Shown here: piece after piece, positions 17,451-26,795 of the stretch
Layout: each line of letters opens with the position of its first letter
How positions within the stretch are numbered: position 1 is the stretch's first letter
Assembly: GCA_022652735.1 (NCBI GenBank)
Contig: JALCRP010000010.1
Span: 1-64,000 of the forward strand
Source of the DNA: Faecalibacterium sp.
GTDB lineage: Bacteria > Bacillota > Clostridia > Oscillospirales > Ruminococcaceae
Length of the DNA: 64,000 nucleotides
Reading direction: 5' to 3'
Program-made: the position numbers and the translations under genes
The notes under the pieces: generated by a model
The model's input: only the letters and a program-made list of their open reading frames with translations
What the model was told of the DNA's origin: nothing
The model's database searches: none

Positions 17451-18323
17451 CTAGCGCCCGCTGCGATAATCCCGCGGGGATGTACCGTATTTTTCACGGA
17501 AGCGCCGGCAAAAATAAGAAGCTGAGGCAAACCCGCAGCTCTGTGCGATTTCGCTGACGGCGGCATCGGTTTCCTGCAAAGCGCGCGCGGCCGCGGCCAA
17601 CCGATGTTCCGTCAGGTACTCGATGAAGCTTTGGCCCGTGCCCGCATGGAAGAACCGCATAAAATGCGCTGGGCTGTAATGGGCGGCGCGCGCCGCCTGT
17701 GCCACAGTGATCGGCTCGGCATAATGTTCGCCCACATACGAAAGCACCGTTTTTAGGCGCGCCGCGTTGGAATCCGCACGGGCCGCGGGGGCGCTGCCGG
17801 CCGCATGATATAACAGGTATAAAAGCTGATACAGCTGGCTTTTTACCAAAAGGGAATAGCCCGGCCCTGCCGTGCCGCAGGCCGCGTCCGCGGCATCCAG
17901 CGCATGGGCGGCGGCTTCATGCAGCGGCGCGCCCGGCGCCAAACACACCGGGATGTCCAGCCGCCCATCCCGCAGGGGCCGCAGCACATTTTCTTGGCAC
18001 CAATCCCCTTGCGGCGTATCGAGGATGTCGAGCGAAAAGATGATGTTTTCATACTCCATGCGGCCGCCCGGCGCGCCGTCGATGGCATGCAGCCGCCCCG
18101 GCGCCACCAGCACGATGGAGCCGGCCGCTACCGGGTAGCTGTGCAAATTTACCGTAACGCAGCCGCTGCCCTTTTTAATGTAGATGATCTCCATCGCATC
18201 ATGCCAATGGGGGCGCACGCGCGCAAAATCCAGCGGGATCGTGCAAATATATGTATTGTAATCAAAGCCCGCCCGGCCGTGCACTTTTGTCTCACGGTAC
18301 TGCGCATATTCTTCCAGCTCCAT
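17451..18323 (-). CDS. AraC family transcriptional regulator
   Basis: 290 residues. An N-terminal cupin domain (about 25-150, with RPHWHDAMEIIYIKKGSG) would bind a small effector. The C-terminal double helix-turn-helix (about 190-290, AAHYSPAHFMRFF and IAQSCGFASASYFCRRFREKYGTSPRDYR) binds DNA. It is divergent from glgP and shares a promoter region with it, so control of glycogen phosphorylase or of itself is plausible. The start at 18323 has AAAGGAGG 7 nt upstream. Confidence 0.88.
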   Translation of the reverse strand: MELEEYAQYRETKVHGRAGFDYNTYICTIPLDFARVRPHWHDAMEIIYIKKGSGCVTVNLHSYPVAAGSIVLVAPGRLHAIDGAPGGRMEYENIIFSLDILDTPQGDWCQENVLRPLRDGRLDIPVCLAPGAPLHEAAAHALDAADAACGTAGPGYSLLVKSQLYQLLYLLYHAAGSAPAARADSNAARLKTVLSYVGEHYAEPITVAQAARAAHYSPAHFMRFFHAGTGQSFIEYLTEHRLAAAARALQETDAAVSEIAQSCGFASASYFCRRFREKYGTSPRDYRSGR

Positions 18324-18515
18324 GATCGAGCCTCCTTTTGAAGCGGGCCGCTGGCCGCGAATTCCGTTTCCCCTTAAGCGGCGTTTCGCCCCGTTCTGTG
18401 CAGTTTTTCCAACTTGGGCGCGGCATCTCTGTGCAGTCTGCCCGTAGGCATCCGGCAAAAGATAGAATCGTACAAGTTTGAGGCAGAATAATGCTAGAAT
18501 CCATTTGATATTGCG

Positions 18516-18544
18516 ATTATAATGCAAATCAGACAAAAGCACAA
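18516..18544. promoter_or_regulatory. Shared -10 element of divergent AraC gene and glgP
   Basis: The palindrome ATTATAAT (18516-18523) gives TATAAT on both strands. For the AraC gene, minus-strand TTGTGC (18539-18544) lies 17 bp upstream of it. For glgP a -35 box is poorly defined. The two genes may compete for polymerase here. Confidence 0.55.
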
Positions 18545-18570
18545 CCGAAAAATAAACGGAGGTTTTGAAT

Positions 18571-20883
18571 ATGTTCTGGAATCACACAAACGCGGCCACT
18601 GCCCCGCAGCCGGCCAATGCCCCGGCGGGCCTGACTGGCATCGCCGCCTATGCCGGCAAACCGCTGGCCGATTGCTCTGACCGTGAAGCGTACAACGCGC
18701 TTGTTGCCTACACGCAGGCCGCCGCCAAGGGCCGCGGCTACAACACGGGCAAAAAGAAGCTTTATTATATCTCTGCTGAGTTTTTGATCGGCAAGCTGAT
18801 GTCGAATAACCTCATCAACCTCGGCCTATATGAAAAGGTAAAAGCCGAGCTGGCCGCCGCCGGCAAAGATCTTGCCGCGCTGGAAGAGTATGAGGCCGAG
18901 CCTTCGCTGGGCAACGGCGGGCTTGGCCGCCTTGCCGCCTGCTTTATGGATAGCTGCGCAACGCTGGGCCTGCCCGCAGACGGCGTGGGCCTTGCTTACC
19001 ACAACGGCCTGTTTAAGCAGGTTTTTACTGACCATAAGCAGCGTGAGATGCCCAACCCCTGGCTTGGCTGGGGCACTGAAAGCTGGCTGCGCCGCACCGA
19101 TACCCACTACACCGTATCGTTCGGCGGCCTGACGCTTAAAAGTACTCTGTATGAGCTGGACGTGACGGGCTACAACGCCAAATCCGGCAAGCTGCGCCTG
19201 TTTGATGTTGACAGCGTCTGCGATGACCTTGTCAAGGACGGCATCGACTTTGATAAAGAAAAGATCGCGCAGAACCTCACGCTGTTTTTGTACCCGGACG
19301 ACAGCGACGACAAAGGCCGCCTGCTGCGCATCTATCAGCAGTATTTCATGGTTTCAAACGGTGCGCAGCTGCTTCTGGATGAGTGCGTAGCGCGCGGCTC
19401 GAACCTGCACGATCTGGCCGATTACGCCGCCGTGCAGATCAACGATACCCACCCGACGATGGTGATTCCTGAGCTGATCCGCTTGCTGGAAGCGCGCGGC
19501 ATCGGCGAGGAGGAGGCCGTCTCGATCGTGGAAAAGGTGTGTGCCTATACCAACCACACGATCCTTGCCGAGGCGCTGGAAACTTGGCCGCGCAGCTTTT
19601 TGGATACTGTCGTGCCGCAGCTTATGCCCATCATCGAGATGCTGGATCAGCGCGTAAAAGCCAAGACGACCGAGGAATTTGTGCAGATCATCGACAAAGA
19701 TAACCGCGTCCACATGGCAAACCTCGACATCCACTTTACGCATTCGACGAACGGCGTGGCCGCGCTGCACACCGAAATCCTCAAAAATACGGAGCTTGCG
19801 CCTTTTTACAAGCTGTATCCCGAAAAGTTCAACAATAAAACAAACGGCATCACGTTCCGCCGCTGGCTGATGGAGTGCGACCCGGCTTTGGCCGAATGCA
19901 TCACGGATACCATCGGCGCGGGCTGGAAGCAGGACGCCGATAAGCTCGAGGCCCTGATGAAGCATCAGGGCGATCAAAAGCTGCTGGCGCGGCTGGCCGC
20001 TATCAAGGCCGACAACAAAAAGGCGCTGGCCGCGTGGCTGGAAAGCACACAGGGCGTTACGGTAAACCCCGACGCCGTGTTTGATGTGCAGATCAAACGC
20101 CTGCACGAATACAAGCGCCAGCAGATGAACCTTTTGTGGTGCATCCACGAATATCTCGCCATTAAGGCGGGCGAAAAGCCCGAGGTGCCCGTTGTGGCCA
20201 TCTTCGGCGCAAAAGCCGCCCCGGCGTATACCATCGCGAAAGACATCATCCATGCGATTTTGTGCTTTGCCGAAATTTGCAACGCCGACGAGGAAGTTCG
20301 CCCCTATCTGCAGATCGTGATGGTGGAAAACTACAATGTCACCGCGGCCGAAAAGCTTATCCCGGCCGCCGACATCTCCGAGCAGATCAGCCTTGCCTCG
20401 AAAGAGGCGAGCGGCACCTCGAACATGAAGTTCATGCTGAACGGCGCCGTAACGCTTGGCACGATGGACGGCGCAAACGTTGAGATTGCCGAGCTTGTGG
20501 GCAAGGATAACATCTACACCTTCGGCCAGTCAAGCAACGAAGTAATCGCGCACTACAAGGCCGCCGATTATGTCGCGAAGGATTGGTACAAGAAAGATCC
20601 CGCGATCAAAGCGGCGCTGGATTTCCTTGTGGGCAAAGAGATGCTCGCCGTTGGCGACGAAGAAAACCTCACCCGCCTGTACAAAGAGATTTTGAACAAG
20701 GACTGGTTCATGTCTTTGCCCGATTTTGAAAGCTACTGCGCGGCGAAAAAGCATGCCTTGCACGACACCACGGCGAAAACCCAGTGGGCCGAAAAGATGC
20801 TTGTGAACATCGCCAAGGCCGGCTATTTCTCATCCGACCGCACGATCGAGCAATATAACAAAGACGTCTGGCATCTGCGCTAA
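18571..20883 (+). CDS. glgP: Glycogen/alpha-glucan phosphorylase
   Basis: 770 residues of a GT35 phosphorylase, which releases glucose-1-phosphate from alpha-1,4-glucan ends. The substrate block [21 protein letters not shown] (about 110-130) and the PLP block [20 protein letters not shown] (about 610-630) with its lysine are intact. HEYKRQQMN is another family signature. ATG at 18571 has GGAGG 8 nt upstream. Other glycogen genes are not in the window. Confidence 0.95.
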   Translation: MFWNHTNAATAPQPANAPAGLTGIAAYAGKPLADCSDREAYNALVAYTQAAAKGRGYNTGKKKLYYISAEFLIGKLMSNNLINLGLYEKVKAELAAAGKDLAALEEYEAEPSLGNGGLGRLAACFMDSCATLGLPADGVGLAYHNGLFKQVFTDHKQREMPNPWLGWGTESWLRRTDTHYTVSFGGLTLKSTLYELDVTGYNAKSGKLRLFDVDSVCDDLVKDGIDFDKEKIAQNLTLFLYPDDSDDKGRLLRIYQQYFMVSNGAQLLLDECVARGSNLHDLADYAAVQINDTHPTMVIPELIRLLEARGIGEEEAVSIVEKVCAYTNHTILAEALETWPRSFLDTVVPQLMPIIEMLDQRVKAKTTEEFVQIIDKDNRVHMANLDIHFTHSTNGVAALHTEILKNTELAPFYKLYPEKFNNKTNGITFRRWLMECDPALAECITDTIGAGWKQDADKLEALMKHQGDQKLLARLAAIKADNKKALAAWLESTQGVTVNPDAVFDVQIKRLHEYKRQQMNLLWCIHEYLAIKAGEKPEVPVVAIFGAKAAPAYTIAKDIIHAILCFAEICNADEEVRPYLQIVMVENYNVTAAEKLIPAADISEQISLASKEASGTSNMKFMLNGAVTLGTMDGANVEIAELVGKDNIYTFGQSSNEVIAHYKAADYVAKDWYKKDPAIKAALDFLVGKEMLAVGDEENLTRLYKEILNKDWFMSLPDFESYCAAKKHALHDTTAKTQWAEKMLVNIAKAGYFSSDRTIEQYNKDVWHLR

Positions 20884-20983
20884 GCAGCCTCTTTGCGGCT
20901 GCCACGGCCCTTTGGTGGGCCGCCGTCTGACCTGTTCGGCCAGCGCGCCTTCTGCTTTGCCTCGCACTTTTTAAGCCATCTTC

Positions 20984-21030
20984 TTCTCCTTTCCCCTCGC
21001 GGCCTTCGGGCCGCGGGGGGATTTTTTATA
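20984..21030 (+). repeat. 47-bp direct repeat, left copy, containing terminator
   Basis: Identical over 47 bp to 23844-23890. It contains the stem CGCGGCC/GGCCGCG with C-rich and G-rich flanks and a T6 run, so it is also the glgP terminator. The two copies bracket a 2.8-kb block of five small genes. Confidence 0.9.
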
Positions 21031-21123
21031 CTTTTCGGCGCAGCAAACCATGATTTTTTTAGAGAAAACACAAGAGCGACCCCGCAAAAGTGGGGCCGCT
21101 CCATAAGGCTATCAAAAGACGAT

Positions 21124-21591
21124 TTAAGACAAGGTGCCGTTCGCCGAGCAGGTAAGAGCCAAATCTACCGGGCAAGTCAGTCCATTCTTTGAAAAGGAAG
21201 CATGAAGATAAACGGCTGCGCCGCTGGAGGAGGTCTTCTCTCCGCCGTAAGCCCAACCTGCGGCCGTGCTGTGCCCGCCTGAAACGTTTGTCGCCCATGC
21301 GGCCGAGCCGGTATAAGCAAAGGTACCATAAATGGTTACCGTTCCCACATATTCACCGCTGTGGTAATAGTTGTTCGTTTTATGGCCGGAGCGCGTAGAA
21401 GCCGCGGCACGGCTGTTTACTGCATCTTCGTAAGTAATCGTCGTAACTACTACCACATTATCCGGCAGCTTTTGTGTGTAGGTTATCTCCTGTTGTGGCG
21501 AGCATACCGTATCAGCAGATGCCGCAAAGCATGTAAGAGGACAAAACACCAACATACAGAATGTAACAAGACTCACAACAAATTTCTTCAT
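21124..21591 (-). CDS. Secreted beta-rich protein of unknown function
   Basis: 155 residues. A signal peptide (MKKF start, hydrophobic core to about residue 23, cleavage near CFAAS) is followed by a Thr/Ser/Gly-rich beta-pattern: YVGTVTIYGTFAYTGSAAW, a Ser-rich turn and a C-terminal CSANGTLS. It resembles small secreted beta-proteins common in Firmicutes that end in a cysteine-asparagine-glycine turn; no function is known to me. It lies in the block between the 47-bp repeats, downstream of a PadR regulator and a membrane protein on the same strand. Confidence 0.75.
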   Translation of the reverse strand: MKKFVVSLVTFCMLVFCPLTCFAASADTVCSPQQEITYTQKLPDNVVVVTTITYEDAVNSRAAASTRSGHKTNNYYHSGEYVGTVTIYGTFAYTGSAAWATNVSGGHSTAAGWAYGGEKTSSSGAAVYLHASFSKNGLTCPVDLALTCSANGTLS

Positions 21592-21611
21592 TTTATATTC
21601 TCCTTTCTTTT

Positions 21612-22013
21612 TTATGAAAAAAGCAAAGACGCTAGCAGGATTCCGACATTATCGTACACGATCGTGGTTTCTACAACAAAGATGCCTCGAACCACATAGT
21701 AATAAATCACCATTGCTGCCAAAAGCACAATTACAGCAGCAATCCCGGCTGCCCAGAGCCAGCGGTGATGCCGCCGTCTTTTCTCATACCGGAGCGGCTC
21801 TTCGGGTGCAAGTGTCTCCATGAATATTGCCGCGGCTTTTTCTGGCGTACCAAGCGCGGCTTCTAACTCCTGAAAAGAAGCCTCTGGCTGTTCGGTCAAA
21901 AAATCTTGTGCCGAAGCCAGAATATACTGTCGAAACGTTTCTCTCTGTGCTTTTTCACAGCGCAGGTAGGGTTCTGCTCGCCGCAAATAGTCCTTTAGTT
22001 CTCCTTCGTACAT
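21612..22013 (-). CDS. Small membrane protein of the PadR-partner type
   Basis: 133 residues. The cytoplasmic helical part (1-80: LKDYLRRAEPYLRCEKAQRE, then ASFQELEAALGTPEKAAAIF) is followed by one or two membrane segments. This is the DUF1700/DUF6120 pattern, proteins that usually sit directly behind a PadR regulator and are thought to be membrane sensors. Its ATG lies inside the end of the PadR gene with GGAGG 6 nt upstream, so the two are co-translated. Confidence 0.75.
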   Translation of the reverse strand: MYEGELKDYLRRAEPYLRCEKAQRETFRQYILASAQDFLTEQPEASFQELEAALGTPEKAAAIFMETLAPEEPLRYEKRRRHHRWLWAAGIAAVIVLLAAMVIYYYVVRGIFVVETTIVYDNVGILLASLLFS

Positions 22014-22402
22014 GCCGAGCCTCCGTATAATTTTCCGTCCTGTTGCAGCAGGCTGTCAATCGCCTGCGTAGTTTGGCGATACTCCTGCAAAAGTGCCTGT
22101 AAATAGGCTTGCCCGCTTTCTGTAATCGCAAAATAGACACGGGTGCGGTTTTCCATAATGCGTTTTTCGTCCTCTTGGATATAGCCTCGCTCTTTTAAGC
22201 GATAGATCGCAAGATAAAGCGTATTAAAGGTAAGCACGCCCTTGGTGATTCGGGCAGCCTCCTGAATCATCTCGTAGACATACATATTTTTTTGGCGCAG
22301 CAAAAACAGCACCAACATTTCTGTCGTTGCCTTTTTCATAGCGTCTTTCATTCCCGCCGGTGTACCGCTTTTTGCGTTAGCAGTGTTGTTTTCTTTTTCC
22401 AT
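21995..22402 (-). CDS. PadR family transcriptional regulator
   Basis: 135 residues. Winged helix-turn-helix with TEMLVLFLLRQKNMYVYEMIQ, FNTLYLAIYRLKERGYI and a wing, then a short dimerising helix. PadR proteins repress neighbouring genes and release them with small effectors. It overlaps the membrane protein gene by 19 nt and is divergent from the gene at 22560. AAGGAA precedes its ATG. Confidence 0.88.
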   Translation of the reverse strand: MEKENNTANAKSGTPAGMKDAMKKATTEMLVLFLLRQKNMYVYEMIQEAARITKGVLTFNTLYLAIYRLKERGYIQEDEKRIMENRTRVYFAITESGQAYLQALLQEYRQTTQAIDSLLQQDGKLYGGSACTKEN

Positions 22403-22462
22403 TTTTGTTCCTTACTTTATAAAACAGCTTATCATCAATCTTAAAAAAATCAATATTTGTTA

Positions 22463-22491
22463 TTGACAAGTATTGTATTAAGATTTATGAT
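22463..22491 (+). promoter_or_regulatory. Plus-strand promoter
   Basis: TTGACA (22463-22468) and TATGAT (22486-22491) with a 17-bp spacer, in the AT-rich region divergent from the PadR gene. It drives the gene at 22560 and is a likely PadR target. Confidence 0.7.
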
Positions 22492-22559
22492 TCAGTTAAC
22501 AAAAACTGGCGAAGGGTATGTAAACAGATTATATACCTACACAAAATAGAGGCAGAGCT

Positions 22560-23138
22560 ATGGCGCGGACATACCTCCAGAAGCCCGATAGGAAAGCTGC
22601 CCATTACAGCTTTGTGATCGGGTTGCTATTATTGGTTTTCTTGTTGAATGGTTTTATTCAAGGGCAAACGATATGGAAAAGCCTTGAGCCTCGCTATACA
22701 AGTTGCTATTCGCTCGTGCGAGGCGATTTCGTGGGCAAGGATATGGTTTTTGGCAGCGGAAGAACAGAGAATCTGTCTGTCTTAGCCTTGTATGATGGCT
22801 GGTATTTCCCCTACGACGATTCGTGGTCTTCTCTGCGGCAGATATATACCGAACTTTCTACAGCATATTCGCCCAAGGCCGCAACGGAAATTTACACAAG
22901 CTTTACACAAAGCGATACGCCCCTTTGGATAGAAAAAGCGGGAAAGCTCTATCAACGAGACGGCTTTTCGGGAACTAATGCCTTGCGTGGCAACCCAGCT
23001 TTTTTGCTGTACCAAACGCAAGATACCGCCGTGCTGTGCCTTCGGGTGGAATATGACGACGGGCAATGCGGGATGTGCTTCGTGCACCTGATAAAAACCG
23101 CTGCCGTATGGTATATTGATGAATTTATTGGGCTGTAA
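22560..23138 (+). CDS. Single-pass membrane protein, unknown
   Basis: 192 residues: one membrane segment (about 17-35), then an extracytoplasmic domain with alternating aromatic and polar residues. No motif recognised. AGAGG lies before the ATG. It belongs to the AT-richer block between the 47-bp repeats. Confidence 0.6.
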   Translation: MARTYLQKPDRKAAHYSFVIGLLLLVFLLNGFIQGQTIWKSLEPRYTSCYSLVRGDFVGKDMVFGSGRTENLSVLALYDGWYFPYDDSWSSLRQIYTELSTAYSPKAATEIYTSFTQSDTPLWIEKAGKLYQRDGFSGTNALRGNPAFLLYQTQDTAVLCLRVEYDDGQCGMCFVHLIKTAAVWYIDEFIGL

Positions 23139-23368
23139 AAATCTGCCAGCCACTTTTCAGATAGGCCTATTTAAAATGATTTGCAAATCGGTTGGCCGAA
23201 AAAACGTTTGGAGGCAATCGCCGAAACGGAAAATTTTTCAGGCGAAATCGCCGATGCCGGTAAACTTTAGGCATTTTGTAGGAAAGAGCAAACCCTTTCG
23301 CAGCCTGTCGTTCCGACAAATCAAAAATTACAATGAAACACTAAATTTTAATCGACCGAGGAGGAAAG

Positions 23369-23737
23369 ATGAACATAGAAACATCAAAGAATACGCCGCT
23401 GGATTGTTTGTTCCTTGCGCTTAGCTTTTTGCTGTGCGCCATCCAGCAGGCAACCGCGCTGATAATCTTAATGGCAATTTATGTGCTGTACACGAAAAAT
23501 GCATACATTTTGAAAAGGATGCTTGCGGCACTGGCTTTAGCCTGCATTCCAATCGGTATTTCTTCTCTCCAGCAGGCGTACATGAACGGAGAAATTTGTC
23601 TCGGTTCCTCGATGGAGATCATGACCGTGTTTAGCCGCGTCCTTCTCTTTGTACAGCTTGTTGTTTTCCTCATTGGCCTTATGCTTACGCTTATTTGCGT
23701 GTGGGCGGCCCGCCGCGCACGAAACACAAGCACCTAA
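23369..23737 (+). CDS. Small multi-pass membrane protein, unknown
   Basis: 122 residues with about four hydrophobic segments (12-40, 48-66, 85-112) and short loops. GAGGAGG precedes the ATG by a good distance. No family recognised. Last gene of the repeat-bracketed block. Confidence 0.6.
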   Translation: MNIETSKNTPLDCLFLALSFLLCAIQQATALIILMAIYVLYTKNAYILKRMLAALALACIPIGISSLQQAYMNGEICLGSSMEIMTVFSRVLLFVQLVVFLIGLMLTLICVWAARRARNTST

Positions 23738-23843
23738 TCGTTCCATGCAGTTTTTGACGAGCGGATGGCCTAAGCCCTGTGCCTCTAATGCCTTTCGCGG
23801 CCACCTTGTCACGTAGAAAATGCGGAAAAAGTATCCTTATGGT

Positions 23844-23890
23844 TTCTCCTTTCCCCTCGCGGCCTTCGGGCCGCGGGGGGATTTTTTATA
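23844..23890 (+). repeat. 47-bp direct repeat, right copy, containing terminator
   Basis: Identical to 20984-21030. It ends plus-strand transcription of the block before the MBOAT gene. Sequence identity stops exactly at both ends (positions 23843 and 23891 differ from the left copy). Confidence 0.9.
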
Positions 23891-23989
23891 TTTTTTGCGT
23901 GTTTTTACGCGGCATTTCGCTTTTTATACGGAAAAATATGGTATACTTTTTGCAAGTTCTGAAAAAACGAGTGTTGCGGAGGAAGAAAT

Positions 23990-25528
23990 ATGCAGTTCAA
24001 CTCGCTGCAATTTGCGGGCTTTTTTGCGGTGGCGCTGGCAGGGTATGCCGTGCTGCCTAAAAAAGTAAAGTATCTTTGGCTGCTGGCGGCCAGCTATTAT
24101 TTTTATGCCTGCTGGAACGTGAAATACGCCGGGCTGATGCTGCTTAGCACGGCGCTGACCTACGCGGCGGGGCTGGTGCTGGCGCAGTTTCCGGCGCCGG
24201 AGCCGGCCCGTGTGCCCATCGCCGCGGGTATCGGCGCGGAAGAAAAAGCGCCCGAAACCCTTGAAAAGGCGCCGCGCATCCGGCATATTACGCTGGCCGT
24301 ATGCCTTGCGGCCAACCTTGCAATTCTCTTTTTCTTCAAATACTACAATTTTGTGTGGGATAACCTTGCCGCGCTGTTCGCCGCGGCAGGGCTGACGTTC
24401 GGCCTGCCACAGCTGGATGTGCTGCTGCCGGTAGGTATCAGCTTTTATACGCTGCAGGCCATCGGCTATACGATAGATGTCTACCGCGGGACGATCCCCG
24501 CCGAAAAAAACTTTTTCCGCTATGCGCTGTTCGTTAGCTTTTTCCCGCAGCTTGTTGCCGGCCCGATCGAGCGCAGCGAGCACATTTTGCCGCAGCTGCG
24601 CAGCCTGCGGCATCTCAACTACGAAAATGTGGTCTCGGGCCTTTTGCTGATGCTATGGGGCCTTGTGCAAAAGGTCGTGATTGCCGATCGGCTTGGCATT
24701 TTGGTTGACCGCGTGTTTGGCGCTTCGGCCGGCTATGGCAGCTGGGCGCTCGCAGTCGCCGCCGTATTTTTCACCTTTCAGCTCTACTGCGATTTCAACT
24801 CGTATTCCTGCATCGCCATCGGCGCGGCGCGCACGATGGGCGTCGAGCTGATGGAAAACTTCAACCGCCCGTTTTTGGCCGTGTCCGGCGTGGATTTCTG
24901 GGATCGCTGGCACATTTCGCTTTCTACATGGCTGCGTGATTACATCTATATCCCGCTGGGCGGTAACCGCAAGGGCCAGCCGCGGCGCTACTTAAACCTT
25001 TTGCTTACGATGCTGCTTAGCGGGCTATGGCACGGCGCCGCATGGCATTTTGTGTTTTGGGGGCTGTATCACGGCGTATGGGTGGCGCTTTCGCACCTTT
25101 CGCGCCCGCTGCGCGACAAATACGTGGCGCTGCTGCATATCAACCGCGAAAATCCGATCCATAAGGCACTTTGCCGTATCAAAACGTTTTTCTTTGTCTG
25201 CGTCGGGTATGTGTTTTTCCGCGCCGAAACAGTAGGGCAGGCGTTTTCAATGCTGGCCCGCATGGCAAAGCTAACGGGCGCACCCTTACAAGCGCTGTAC
25301 ACGCTGGGCCTTACACAGCCGGAGTTTTGGCTGGCTGTCGCGTCGATCTGCCTTTTGATGCTGGGCGAGCTGGCCGTGGCCGAGGGCGTATCGGTAAGCC
25401 GCACGTTGGCGAAAGGCCACGCGCCGCTGCGCTGGGCCGTGGCGCTGGCCGGGCTTTTGGCGCTGGCGTGCTTTGGCGTATACGGCCGCGGCGCCGACGC
25501 GGCACAGTTTATCTATTTCCAGTTTTAA
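23990..25528 (+). CDS. MBOAT family O-acyltransferase
   Basis: 512 residues, about 11 membrane segments. Family blocks include LPVGISFYTLQAIGYTIDVYRG, FFPQLVAGPIER, NFNRPFLAVSGVDFWDRWHISLSTWLRDYIYIP (in part) and LSGLWHGAAWHFVFWG, where the His of the WHGAAWH region is the catalytic residue. AlgI, PatA and DltB are relatives that carry acyl groups across the membrane. With the SGNH protein encoded 14 nt downstream it probably O-acetylates a surface polymer. GGAGG precedes the ATG. Confidence 0.92.
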   Translation: MQFNSLQFAGFFAVALAGYAVLPKKVKYLWLLAASYYFYACWNVKYAGLMLLSTALTYAAGLVLAQFPAPEPARVPIAAGIGAEEKAPETLEKAPRIRHITLAVCLAANLAILFFFKYYNFVWDNLAALFAAAGLTFGLPQLDVLLPVGISFYTLQAIGYTIDVYRGTIPAEKNFFRYALFVSFFPQLVAGPIERSEHILPQLRSLRHLNYENVVSGLLLMLWGLVQKVVIADRLGILVDRVFGASAGYGSWALAVAAVFFTFQLYCDFNSYSCIAIGAARTMGVELMENFNRPFLAVSGVDFWDRWHISLSTWLRDYIYIPLGGNRKGQPRRYLNLLLTMLLSGLWHGAAWHFVFWGLYHGVWVALSHLSRPLRDKYVALLHINRENPIHKALCRIKTFFFVCVGYVFFRAETVGQAFSMLARMAKLTGAPLQALYTLGLTQPEFWLAVASICLLMLGELAVAEGVSVSRTLAKGHAPLRWAVALAGLLALACFGVYGRGADAAQFIYFQF

Positions 25529-25542
25529 GGGGGCACACGAAA

Positions 25543-26631
25543 ATGCAGCTTGCGAAAAAAATCCTGTTCACGGCGCTGCTTTGGGCCAAACGCCTCTTGT
25601 ACCTCGCCGTATTTCTGGGCCTTGTTTTTGTGGGCTTCTGGTTTTTGAATTCCTTGTATAAGGCGCGCACGCAAAACGACGACAGTGTGGATTTATTCTA
25701 TGAGCTTCCGCGGGATTCGGCCGACGTGGTATGCATCGGCTCAAGCCATGTATACTGCGGCATTAACCCCGGCCTTTTCTGGGAGGATTCGGGCGGCGCA
25801 GCCTGTGCGCTGCTTTCCAGCAGCCAGCAATCCACACGCGTCAGCTACTACTATTTGCAGGAGGCGCTTACACGCCAGCACCCGAAAGTGATTTATATCG
25901 ACGTGGCGTGTATGGCCGAGGGCAACTTTTACGCCGCCGATTTGCGCGGCGTAAAGGTCATGCGCCCCACGCGCGCCAAGTTTGCCGCCATGCGCGATAT
26001 GATGGCGCAGGACAGCAGCTATGTTTTGTGGGATTTTTTCAACCTTACGGCCGATAGCTCCCGCTGGCAGGATCTCACCGAAGAAAACTGGGAGTTTGCC
26101 ACAACGCGCCCCTACGAAAAAACACGCGGCTTTGCCTATTCGACGATGATGTTCACGCAGATGGTGCCCGGCGATGAAGCGAACGAAAACATTTCCGACG
26201 AGGATCTGGCCCAGTGTTCGCTGCCCGATCTTTCCGTCGAGTATCTCAACAAAATGTTTGCCCTCGGCAAGCAATATCCCGATACGCAGATCGTGTTTAT
26301 CCGGGTGCCGATGTACGCCACCAACTGGGACGACAAGATGTCGGGCGAGGTCGGCGCGCTGGCCGAGGCCGCAGGCTACCCTTATCTTGATCTCAACGGG
26401 CAAGTGCCGGGGCTGGATTATCCCGATTTCTTCCACCGCAGCCACGCAAACTTCAGCGGCGCGGAGAAAATCACGGCATGGCTGGCCGATTACACCATAC
26501 AGCAGTATGCCTTGCCCACGCATTTGGATGACCCTGCCTATGCCGGTTACGCTGCGGCGGCCGAATACTACCACGCAACTTGGGCCGAGCTGAAGCGCGC
26601 GTATGACGCCGGCGGCAGCGTATCGCTTTAA
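25543..26631 (+). CDS. SGNH-hydrolase-like membrane-anchored protein, MBOAT partner
   Basis: 362 residues. One N-terminal membrane anchor (about 15-35), then an extracytoplasmic SGNH-like domain. VVCIGSSHVYCGINP holds the likely Ser, and FFHRSHANFSG the Asp/His region. Such proteins (AlgJ/AlgX, DltD types) accept an acyl group from MBOAT partners and pass it to the polymer. It follows the MBOAT gene directly, so they form a two-gene operon ended by the terminator at 26727-26760. Confidence 0.83.
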   Translation: MQLAKKILFTALLWAKRLLYLAVFLGLVFVGFWFLNSLYKARTQNDDSVDLFYELPRDSADVVCIGSSHVYCGINPGLFWEDSGGAACALLSSSQQSTRVSYYYLQEALTRQHPKVIYIDVACMAEGNFYAADLRGVKVMRPTRAKFAAMRDMMAQDSSYVLWDFFNLTADSSRWQDLTEENWEFATTRPYEKTRGFAYSTMMFTQMVPGDEANENISDEDLAQCSLPDLSVEYLNKMFALGKQYPDTQIVFIRVPMYATNWDDKMSGEVGALAEAAGYPYLDLNGQVPGLDYPDFFHRSHANFSGAEKITAWLADYTIQQYALPTHLDDPAYAGYAAAAEYYHATWAELKRAYDAGGSVSL

Positions 26632-26726
26632 GGCGCGTGAAAGCGCCGCCGCAAAGGCGCGCAGGCCTATTTTCGTCGGGCTGCTTTTTGTCCGGCCCTG
26701 CGCCCCGCTATATTTTTTGAACAGCG

Positions 26727-26760
26727 AAAAGCGCCGCCCCTGCCAGAGGGCGGCGCTTTT
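26727..26760. terminator. Bidirectional terminator
   Basis: Arms AAAAGCGCCGCCC (26727-26739) and GGGCGGCGCTTTT (26748-26760) with an 8-nt loop, between the convergent SGNH and NhaC genes. Confidence 0.92.
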
Positions 26761-26795
26761 CTGTTTGCTCACTTTATATACGTTTTGGCAACTCG

